A DNA stretch of 39,230 nucleotides from Pirellulaceae bacterium (GTDB lineage: Bacteria; Planctomycetota; Planctomycetia; Pirellulales; Pirellulaceae): positions 1 to 39,230 of the forward strand of contig JALORD010000002.1 in NCBI GenBank assembly GCA_025459145.1, read 5' to 3'. How positions within the stretch are numbered: the first letter of the stretch is position 1; each line of letters opens with the position of its first letter. Below the pieces are notes generated by a model, which made no database searches, was not told where the DNA came from, and worked only from the letters and a program-made list of their open reading frames with translations. The position numbers and the translations under genes are program-made. Positions 9,247-16,096 of this stretch are shown piece by piece.

Positions 9247-9654
9247 GTTCGAATCCTGAAAGGGAGTCAGTCTGCCGCTAATTCGCCTACTTTTCGTCAC
9301 AGCCCGACAGCCGCGATGGGCTCTGCCGCCGCTTTCCATCCAGGCGGCAAACCATCCAACTATACGCGAAAGTTCTCCCCAAATGGCAGGGCAACTCTAC
9401 CGGCGACTGGACTCGCGTGCCCGCGGTGCCACGTCTCGCAATTGGGATGGCCTATCGAGCCGATGAGGGGTAGAGTTCCAGATATCATGTTTTATTGTTG
9501 ATTTCTTCACTTGAAATTAACATTGCCTGTTCCAGGAGATCGGGCTGCTGAGATGGTTGGCTGGTCCATTAGCCAGCACATCCCCCCCCCTGCGGCGGCA
9601 CCGTCCCCAATACCACACGTTCGGTTGAATCGTTGCGCTCGGAGGGTCGACCCC
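9247..9654. other. Divergent intergenic region, 408 bases
   Basis: This region separates the minus-strand M28 peptidase from the plus-strand C39-like gene. An AT-rich patch at 9486-9525 may hold a weak + promoter (TTGTTG 9495-9500, 17-base spacer, TAACAT 9518-9523). A run of nine C lies at 9582-9590, and GCTGG...CCAGC can pair just before it. No small gene was recognised. A frame open from TTG 9511 into the C39 gene reads through here, but it looks non-coding before 9655. Confidence 0.4.
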
Positions 9655-10509
9655 ATGGGAGATCTTCTCGTTGGCTACGCGGTGATCGGCACCGGAGCGA
9701 TCGGGTTGTTTCTGTTCGCGGCGCACCTGGCAAGCCGACTGAATGGACGAGCGATCGACGCCATCACGCTGCTGGCGGTAGCGGGACTGTTCGGCTACAT
9801 ACGTTTTCTCTGGTTCGATCCGGTGCTCGCCCGCTGGCTCCCGTTTTCGAATCTGATTGTCGTGGGCAACTGGTTGCCGTTCTTTGCGTCCGCCATTGCC
9901 GGGTTTGTCTGGCGGCGTATATCCGATGCCCCTACCCGCCGCTGGACGACCACACTGGGTCTTGTCGGCTGCGGAATCTTGGCGGCACTCTTTCCGCTCC
10001 TGGGTAGTAAACCGCAGTGCGGCAATCGATGGGACCAGCTGCGTACCTGCCTGCAGACCACACGCCACACCTGCTCCGCCGCCTCGGCCGCCATGCTGCT
10101 GGACCGTTATGGCATCGTGGCGACCGAGCAAGAAATGGCCGAACTCTGTCTCACCCGCCATGGCACCAACTGGCAAGGATTGTATCGAGGCCTGAAGCTC
10201 AAGACGACCCAGACGCCGTGGGATGTCGAGGTATCGGCCGGCACAATCGACGAGGTGCTGGCCGAGGATCGCGGACCGCTCATCCTGACCGTGGGACTGG
10301 CCGCTGGCGCTCCGGCTGATACTCCCTTCACCGAAGAGTTTGGCTGGGTTCCGGGGGTCGGTCACTCCGTATTGCTTGAGCGATGCTCGTCGAATGGCTC
10401 GGTGGTCATCGCCGACCCGGCGCAGGAAATGTGCCGCGAAAGCTGGAGCCGTGAACAGCTCGAACATCTGTGGCGCGGATACGCGTTCCGGCTGGTGCCA
10501 CGCCGATAA
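9655..10509 (+). CDS. Integral membrane protein with C39-like cysteine-peptidase domain
   Basis: The ATG at 9655 has GGAGGG nine bases upstream; earlier in-frame starts lack any SD. The 284-residue protein has four predicted membrane helices (about 4-27, 34-54, 65-86, 99-117). A soluble domain with the layout of papain-fold C39 peptidases follows: oxyanion Q134 and nucleophile C140 (LQTTRHTCSAASAAML), H237 in VGHSVLLE and D254 in VIADPAQ. C39 domains normally remove double-glycine leaders as part of ABC exporters. Here the domain is fused to a small membrane module and no exporter or peptide precursor is adjacent. A role in membrane-linked proteolysis is inferred; substrate and domain topology cannot be read from the sequence. 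Confidence 0.8.
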   Translation: MGDLLVGYAVIGTGAIGLFLFAAHLASRLNGRAIDAITLLAVAGLFGYIRFLWFDPVLARWLPFSNLIVVGNWLPFFASAIAGFVWRRISDAPTRRWTTTLGLVGCGILAALFPLLGSKPQCGNRWDQLRTCLQTTRHTCSAASAAMLLDRYGIVATEQEMAELCLTRHGTNWQGLYRGLKLKTTQTPWDVEVSAGTIDEVLAEDRGPLILTVGLAAGAPADTPFTEEFGWVPGVGHSVLLERCSSNGSVVIADPAQEMCRESWSREQLEHLWRGYAFRLVPRR

Positions 10510-10843
10510 GGGCGACCCAAAAACTGTCGAATTCCACCTGGATTTCCGCGAACGACCGAACCAACTACTGCGTAGAAATGGTGGAGGGAAAGGAGAGGGC
10601 CGGACGCCCGGGAGGGGCTGGGGCCAATCACCCGCCGGCCGCGGTTAGTCTTCGAGAGGGGGTGCTGAACTGGTTTGCCATCCGTATCGGAAGGGAGCCT
10701 CGCGTGTTGTGCCGGTTTCGGCAAATACGCGGCGACCGTGACTTGGCCTTTGGGAGCCAATGCTCCGTTCGCATCCTGCAGTTGGGGAACGTCCGACTGG
10801 CACGTCGGGCGCGAGGCTCAGGTGGCCAGCAGCGTCGACTAGG
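10510..10843. other. Gene-free stretch between the C39-like gene and its terminator
   Basis: About 330 bases with no frame I would call a gene on either strand. Several open frames exist because of high GC, but none shows family motifs and none has an SD. A reverse-strand frame around 10610-10780 (DVPQLQDANGALAPKGQVTV) looks mildly protein-like and could be a decayed gene, but it lacks a start and its context is broken. The region ends in the terminator at 10844, so it may be a long 3' untranslated region. Confidence 0.35.
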
Positions 10844-10866
10844 AGGCTCACTAGTGAGCCTTTTTT
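10844..10866 (+). terminator. Rho-independent terminator (palindromic stem plus T run)
   Basis: The 18-base perfect palindrome with halves AGGCTCACT and AGTGAGCCT is followed by six T on the + strand. It could end transcripts from the C39-like gene. It lies just past the 3' end of the convergent minus-strand gene. Confidence 0.8.
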
Positions 10867-10901
10867 CGTGCGCCGAATTGCTCACCGATTCTTCGTTGCC
10901 G

Positions 10902-12218
10902 CTACTCGGCAGGCGCACTGACCTGCCAATAGTCCGGAAGTCCCGGCAGCGTGTCGCGCAAAATCTCTACTATGTTCGACCGATCCTCAGCGGAAAGGTG
11001 CGCAAACTTTTCGGACCGATCTTGGCCATTGAGCACCTCCCACATTCGCCGCAGTACGTAGTCGCGGGCCTCGCCTGGCAGGGCCGCAAAGCTAGGCGAA
11101 TAAATGAGGTAGCTGCACGGATATTTAAATAGCCGCCGCGATAGGTCAAAATCGCGCAGCGACCGGCCACCCGAGTCGCGCGGGCCCCGGCGAACAAACT
11201 CCTCGGTAAAGGGACTGGTTCCGACGAGCGGCGCTGTCAGCGGTGCTTCACCGCTAAAGAGCAAATACTCGACGAGCGGTTCACCTGCGTTCTTGATCCG
11301 GCTCTTGGTGCTGTCCCAAACATGATCCGCCGGCTCTCCGAGTTCGCGATTGAGCGACGCTTGGTGGTGGAGCGCCTGCCGCGTCAAGAAGCTCGCCCGC
11401 GTCAGATAGTTATGGGCATCCGCCTGATGTTCGAGAACCATCAGAGCGACGAGATCGCTATGCGGCGTCAGATAGTCCGACGTCTCAACGAGCCCCTCCA
11501 GACTGGTCCGGTTCTGTCCCGCCGAGTTGTCGACTTCCTCGGGAACAACTTTTCCCCGCACGATCAAGTTCCCAAGGTGCCGCTCTGCGCCGTGCGTGCC
11601 GGTCACATACCAACCTCCCCAGCGCTTGGAGAGTGGGCTCGTGTGATCGATCCGATACGTGCCGGCCGAGAGCACAGGATAACCGCCGGCATCGGTGAAG
11701 ACCGATCGAACGACGTGTCCTGGCACTTCCTTCGTCTGCGAGGAGCCGTGGCAAATCAGGCAGTTGTCGGTCTGCCGCTGGAGGGCGGGGCGCTCGAGCT
11801 GCTCCTGATCGAGCGTGTAGAAGACCGCGCCGAGTTGCGGATCGGCCACCGAGATCTCCAGGACATCGCCATTCTGGCAATAGCCGACGTAGACGTCATC
11901 CGTGAAGTAAATCGCTCGGGGCGTGCGCGGCGAGATGCAATGCCGCTGCAGACTGGTCTTCGAAAAGACCAGCATCTGCGAAGATGTCGGGACGTCGAGC
12001 GCGGCAAGCAGAGCGGGAAGGTACCCTTGCTCGCCGGCAAATTCCAGTTGCTTCTTCCCAGCGGTGATTTCGGCGAAAAGCCGCGATACGCGGTTATCGG
12101 GCTGCGATTGACTATAGAGAATCGGCTCGCGCTCGAACTCCTGGCCCAGCGCCCTCGGCAATCCGACGGCCGCCGCCAACACCCCAATCGCGACTACGCA
12201 GCGTACTGACATCCACAT
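10902..12218 (-). CDS. Secreted mono-haem (CxxCH) protein of unknown function
   Basis: This 438-residue protein has an N-terminal signal segment (VVAIGVLAAAVGLPRALGQE). A single c-type haem attachment site lies at C153-C156-H157 (DNCLICHGSS), inside a larger non-cytochrome domain (AIYFTDDVYVGYCQNG, GGYPVLSAGTYRIDHTSP, GGWYVTGTHG). The haem would be attached in the periplasm. The protein is far longer than a class I cytochrome c, and the rest matches no enzyme I can name. The start at 12218 has GGGGAG seven bases upstream; a second Met at codon 3 is possible. It is the next gene downstream of the protoglobin gene on the same strand (21-base gap), so the two may be co-transcribed. A redox or gas-related role is inference from that. 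Confidence 0.75.
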   Translation of the reverse strand: MWMSVRCVVAIGVLAAAVGLPRALGQEFEREPILYSQSQPDNRVSRLFAEITAGKKQLEFAGEQGYLPALLAALDVPTSSQMLVFSKTSLQRHCISPRTPRAIYFTDDVYVGYCQNGDVLEISVADPQLGAVFYTLDQEQLERPALQRQTDNCLICHGSSQTKEVPGHVVRSVFTDAGGYPVLSAGTYRIDHTSPLSKRWGGWYVTGTHGAERHLGNLIVRGKVVPEEVDNSAGQNRTSLEGLVETSDYLTPHSDLVALMVLEHQADAHNYLTRASFLTRQALHHQASLNRELGEPADHVWDSTKSRIKNAGEPLVEYLLFSGEAPLTAPLVGTSPFTEEFVRRGPRDSGGRSLRDFDLSRRLFKYPCSYLIYSPSFAALPGEARDYVLRRMWEVLNGQDRSEKFAHLSAEDRSNIVEILRDTLPGLPDYWQVSAPAE

Positions 12219-12239
12219 GGCGTTCTCCCCTCATCCCGT

Positions 12240-12848
12240 TCAGGCGGCCGCGGCAACCTGCGACTGTGCGTCCTGATAGTGCCGCGTGATCAAATCGTTC
12301 TGAATCCAGAGCAGCTTATTGAATGCGCGAAGCGTTTTGACTTCCATGTCCCGATCGAGCCCGAGTCCCAGGATCACGTTCGTTAGCGCATCGGAAACAA
12401 AACCCATCAGCGCGTTCATCTGAACGAGCGGCACATCAAGATCGGGCGAACCAGCCTTGGGAGTGTGGATCTTTCCTACCATATCGAGATAGCCAACCAT
12501 CTTCGCGTCGTAATCTCGCGTGACCAGTGCGACCAAGTACCGACCCAAGTGCTGCTTGCGAAACTCAATCATGGCATGGCTTTGCTCGAGAGCCTCAACA
12601 CTCTCCGGAACTTCTCCCTGATAGCCCGATTGTCGTGGGACAAAGTGCCGCTTCGTGGCATCGTACGAAAAGAGCTTGTCGTATACCGCGTCGACCAGCA
12701 CGGGAACCAGCGGAGCGAGATGGCTCGCTGCGCCCTGAATGGCCTGAATCTCTTCGGGGCCGAATCCCATAAACTCGCTTAGATAATCGACGCGATAGGC
12801 AACATCTTGTTCGAGGCGCTCTTCATCGATCTTCTTCAGGGCGGGCAT
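12240..12848 (-). CDS. Protoglobin (single-domain haem sensor globin)
   Basis: This 202-residue protein lies wholly within the protoglobin/sensor-globin fold: the N-terminal helix EERLEQDVAYRVDYLSEFMGFGPEEI, then LVPVLVDAVYDKLFSYD, and the proximal-histidine region YLDMVGKIHTP with H128 as probable haem ligand. The helix VPLVQMNALMGFVSDALTNVIL closes the pocket. No transmitter domain follows, so this is a protoglobin and not a globin-coupled sensor. Such proteins bind O2, CO or NO. The start at 12848 has AGGAG about eight bases upstream; the longer frame to 12926 lacks support. The gene is divergent from an Rrf2 regulator, suggesting redox or NO control, and is followed 21 bases later by the CxxCH gene. 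Confidence 0.88.
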   Translation of the reverse strand: MPALKKIDEERLEQDVAYRVDYLSEFMGFGPEEIQAIQGAASHLAPLVPVLVDAVYDKLFSYDATKRHFVPRQSGYQGEVPESVEALEQSHAMIEFRKQHLGRYLVALVTRDYDAKMVGYLDMVGKIHTPKAGSPDLDVPLVQMNALMGFVSDALTNVILGLGLDRDMEVKTLRAFNKLLWIQNDLITRHYQDAQSQVAAAA

Positions 12849-12927
12849 AGGAGAGGCTCCTGGCAGTTGTGGATTGACGGGCGGCGGGAGGGATGCGAAA
12901 ATCAGACAATCGCATCCAGTTATCACA

Positions 12928-12980
12928 AGCTTATCGACCTATAATTGGATGTCAATATCCTGTTTTGCCGCGGCAAAGGA
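12928..12980. promoter_or_regulatory. Divergent protoglobin/Rrf2 promoters with candidate operators
   Basis: A perfect -10 TATAAT at 12940-12945 points towards the Rrf2 gene (poor -35). On the minus strand a perfect -35 TTGACA (12950-12955) with a 16-base spacer and TAAGCT (12928-12933) points towards the globin gene. The dyad GGAT-N6-ATCC at 12947-12960 overlaps the globin -35 and sits just after the Rrf2 -10, where a repressor would block both. A second palindrome TTTGCCGCGGCAAA at 12964-12977 overlaps the Rrf2 SD (AAAGGA, 12975-12980). Confidence 0.5.
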
Positions 12981-12985
12981 TTTTT

Positions 12986-13465
12986 GTGTTTTCCCAAACC
13001 GTCGAGTACGCCCTGCGAGCGGTCGTCCACTTGGCGAGCGAAGCCCCTGCGCCGCGCACGACGGACCAGATCGCGGCTGCGACGCTCGTCCCCCGCGCCT
13101 ACTTGGCCAAAGTGCTGCAAAGCCTTGCCAAATCGGGAGTTGTGCAGTCACAACGAGGACTGCACGGGGGAATTTCGCTGATCAAAGCGCCGGCCGACCT
13201 CACAATCTTGGAGGTCGTGAACGCGGTCGAACCGATCCAACGAATCCGAACTTGCCCCCTGGGGCTGGCCGCGCACGGCGTCCGCCTCTGCCCGCTTCAC
13301 AGCCGGATGGATCGCGCCCTGGCGACGGTTGAAACCGCTCTGGGGAATTCGACGCTAGCCGAAGTTCTAGCCGAACCGACCGAGAGCGTACCGCTTTGCC
13401 CGTATCCGGGCGGAGTAAAGTCTGCGCTCAGGGCGAGGAGCGGCCCCCCTGCCCCGACAGGCTAG
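12986..13465 (+). CDS. Rrf2-family transcriptional regulator
   Basis: The GTG start at 12986 gives MFSQTVEYALRAVVHLAS, the standard Rrf2 opening; AAAGGA five bases upstream supports it. This 159-residue protein has the winged-helix domain (TTDQIAAATLVPRAYLAKVLQSLAKSGVV, wing RGLHGGISL) and a dimer helix. Three cysteines (C90, C102 in LCPLH, and C138) could hold an Fe-S cluster, but their spacing differs from the C-x5-C-x5-C type of IscR or NsrR, so cluster type and signal (NO, redox or iron) are uncertain. Rrf2 proteins are mostly local repressors. The gene is divergent from the protoglobin gene, its likely target. The C-terminal ~20 residues are basic and Pro-rich and may be disordered. Confidence 0.9.
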   Translation: MFSQTVEYALRAVVHLASEAPAPRTTDQIAAATLVPRAYLAKVLQSLAKSGVVQSQRGLHGGISLIKAPADLTILEVVNAVEPIQRIRTCPLGLAAHGVRLCPLHSRMDRALATVETALGNSTLAEVLAEPTESVPLCPYPGGVKSALRARSGPPAPTG

Positions 13466-13524
13466 AGGTCGAGCAAGGCGGCAGCAATCCAAGTCCGCAA
13501 GGCGGCAATTTTCGAAGTCCGAAC

Positions 13525-13770
13525 TTACTGCACAGCGGCCGCGACCTCAACGGCATCGATCAAGTGATCGATGCCCGCCAGGACGCGGCAGGTCTCAATG
13601 GCGAGCTGTTTTTCGTAGAAGCTGGCCACTTCCCCCCGCAAGGTCACGCTTCCGGCGGCAACCTGGACATTCAAGCGCTGGAGACCTTGCCGCCGCGTTT
13701 CTGCCAGCTGCGAGGCGATCTTGCTCTGGAGTACCAAGTCGGAGGAATGCGAAACCTCGGGGGCGAACAT
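13525..13770 (-). CDS. Small BON-domain protein
   Basis: This 81-residue protein consists of one BON domain: a helical start (SSDLVLQSKIASQLAE), the strand-turn VQVAAGSVTLRGEV with the conserved glycine, then the helix SFYEKQLAIETCRVLAGIDHLIDAVEV. BON domains bind phospholipid or other hydrophobic surfaces, in the periplasm or as cytosolic accessory domains. No signal peptide is visible, so a cytosolic location is likely. It lies 54 bases downstream of the PII gene on the same strand and may share its transcript, although a hairpin (13800-13816) sits between them. The ATG has only a weak upstream AGGG. Confidence 0.72.
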   Translation of the reverse strand: MFAPEVSHSSDLVLQSKIASQLAETRRQGLQRLNVQVAAGSVTLRGEVASFYEKQLAIETCRVLAGIDHLIDAVEVAAAVQ

Positions 13771-13799
13771 GGAGCCAATCCCTGTGATGTGGGTGCGGG

Positions 13800-13816
13800 C
13801 GGCCCGAAAAGGGCCG
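13800..13816. other. Hairpin between the PII and BON genes
   Basis: CGGCCC-gaaaa-GGGCCG forms a six-pair stem between the two minus-strand genes. No T run follows on the minus strand, so it may be a weak terminator or an mRNA processing/stability hairpin, and not a complete intrinsic terminator. Confidence 0.4.
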
Positions 13817-13824
13817 TTTCGCTG

Positions 13825-14250
<426 letters not shown>

Positions 14251-14425
14251 ACGATTGACAGGCATCCCAAAGTGGAGCGAAAGGGGGGAAAGCGACCCAA
14301 ATCCCGCATATTCGGCGGCATACAGCTCTTGTAGCGAGCATGAGCCTGAGATTCCGGGTCCAAACGACGCGCATAGGGCGGGCGGAACCTGCTGAAAACT
14401 CAGGCAATTAGCCAAAAATACAGAT

Positions 14426-16069
14426 TTAGCGAACAACCTCCTCGGCCAGGGCCGAGAGGACCCTGTCAACCACCTGCGGCATCTGCCCTTCTTCGGCAAA
14501 AGGGGATAGTACATACGATCGCAGGGCCGAAATGGGCTCACCATAGTCCGTCTGTCGGCAACTTTCAGTGAATCCGATCGCCACCCCCCGTCCGGCGAGC
14601 GCCTCGGACATCACCCGCTGATAGATCCGCTTGTTTAGGGCGTTGTGCTCTCGCAACTGGTCTCGAAAGGCAGGGTCGCTCCGTTCGAGCTGCTTGATGG
14701 AAAACGTATTCACACCCCGCGGATAAGCTCGAAACAAGGTGACGGGGCCGGAATTCTGGTCGTTGACGACCGTCAGTTCGGGCCGGGCGGCAATCAACTC
14801 GCGCAAGAGTTCCGCCATCTCGACCGCGTGTCCCAGGAGAACCCGATAGCCCTCCTTCCCCAACAACAAGAGATTGGCCAGAGCCGCCATCACGCCGGTC
14901 GCGCTGCGGGATGTTTCAAGCGTATACATCCCCGGGTGGTATTGCCCTGTGTGATAGATGTAGGGCATCGTGCTCCTGGCCCGGACGAGGGTGCGAAAGT
15001 CGTCGCGTTCGCGAACCAAAAAGAGCGACGAGATGTATGGGGCGAATCCAGTCTTGTGAAAGTCGACCCCCAACGAATCGGCCAGCGCCAGCGGCGCGAT
15101 GCCGAGGGCGAGCGCGGCGAGCGATCGCACCGTCCGCCCACGAAAGCCGAGCGGATTGGCGGCGAAGTCGTAGTCGCGAAAAACCGACCAGGCCCAGCCG
15201 ATCACTGCGTCCGCGTGCAAATGGGGCCGATAGTCCAGTCCACAGTCGACAACCAACCGCTCGCGAAGGGCGTGGATAGCCGCCAGATCGTCGATTCCAA
15301 ACGCGTCAGTCGTGCCGAGAGTCGCCACGATCGCCGCGATTTTTTGCCCGCGACCGATCGCCGTGCGGGCGGCCTGTTCGAGGGCCGCCAGATCGACAGC
15401 ATTATCCCAACCGGTTTTCACACGGACTACATTTTCTTGGCCGATGCCGAGCCAGCCGGCGGCACTCAAGCAGGCGTAGTGGCTGTGCTCCGAGCAGAGA
15501 ATCACTCCCTGGCCTCGGTAGCCCTGCTCAAGCGTGCCGGGCTGTGATTTCTCGAGCCCAATCTTCATTCCATATAGGAGCGTCCCGGAACCGCCAAATG
15601 TAAACAGTCCGCCTGACCGCGCGGGATTGTAGCCCACCAATCGCGAGACAATCGCCGCCACCCGCACTTCGGCCGCCGAGAAGTTCTGTCCACTTTCGTC
15701 GCTGCACAGGTTTGGGTTGTACATCGACGGCAGGACTACGCCGACGATGCTGGCGATCGACGGGTGCGCGACAACGTTGATCTGGCTGCGCGGATGCCCC
15801 GTGACAAGCATTCCCGACAGGCACGCGACCAGTTGCGGAATCACTTGTTCGAGCGGGGTGGCCGCAGCAGGAAGCTCCGCCTCCGTGGCCGCGCCGTAGT
15901 CGGGCGTGACCGACTTGCCCAGTAGAGGCGCCTGCGACTTGAGCGCATCGACTTGGTCGAGCGCACGCAGCAGGGAGAACACGACATAGCCATCGTGCAC
16001 CGGGTCGGATACCGGTGCAGGAAACGCCGTACGCAGTTGCGAGAGCAACTGCTGATATCGCGGCGTCAT
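14426..16069 (-). CDS. PLP-dependent group II decarboxylase family protein
   Basis: This 547-residue protein is of the Glu/DABA/aromatic-amino-acid decarboxylase type. Motifs in order are the phosphate-cup GGLFTFGGSGTLLYGMKIG (~153-171), CSEHSHYACLSAAGWLGIG, HLHADAVIGW with D287 against the PLP ring nitrogen, and DFHKTGFAPY with K339 as the PLP Schiff-base lysine. A small C-terminal domain (TSRSATGVMAALANLLLLGKEGYRVLL) follows. It should decarboxylate an amino acid in the cytosol, but the substrate cannot be read; the long N-terminal ~100 residues and HHxTG-like variation do not match GAD or DABA decarboxylase clearly. It starts 27 bases after the Arg-rich gene upstream and is likely in one unit with it. 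Confidence 0.85.
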   Translation of the reverse strand: MTPRYQQLLSQLRTAFPAPVSDPVHDGYVVFSLLRALDQVDALKSQAPLLGKSVTPDYGAATEAELPAAATPLEQVIPQLVACLSGMLVTGHPRSQINVVAHPSIASIVGVVLPSMYNPNLCSDESGQNFSAAEVRVAAIVSRLVGYNPARSGGLFTFGGSGTLLYGMKIGLEKSQPGTLEQGYRGQGVILCSEHSHYACLSAAGWLGIGQENVVRVKTGWDNAVDLAALEQAARTAIGRGQKIAAIVATLGTTDAFGIDDLAAIHALRERLVVDCGLDYRPHLHADAVIGWAWSVFRDYDFAANPLGFRGRTVRSLAALALGIAPLALADSLGVDFHKTGFAPYISSLFLVRERDDFRTLVRARSTMPYIYHTGQYHPGMYTLETSRSATGVMAALANLLLLGKEGYRVLLGHAVEMAELLRELIAARPELTVVNDQNSGPVTLFRAYPRGVNTFSIKQLERSDPAFRDQLREHNALNKRIYQRVMSEALAGRGVAIGFTESCRQTDYGEPISALRSYVLSPFAEEGQMPQVVDRVLSALAEEVVR

Positions 16070-16096
16070 GTGGAATGACCCCAGTGCTGCGGCCTG

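Noticed and set aside
9511-9654. N-terminal extension of the C39-like protein from TTG 9511
   Set aside because: Poor coding character, C9 tract inside it and no SD, while the ATG at 9655 has a strong SD.
10610-10790. Protein-like reverse frame (DVPQLQDANGALAPKGQVTV) in the gap after the C39-like gene
   Set aside because: Only one short block looks protein-like, it has no start or SD, and I cannot tie it to a family. Kept as a note in the gap entry only.
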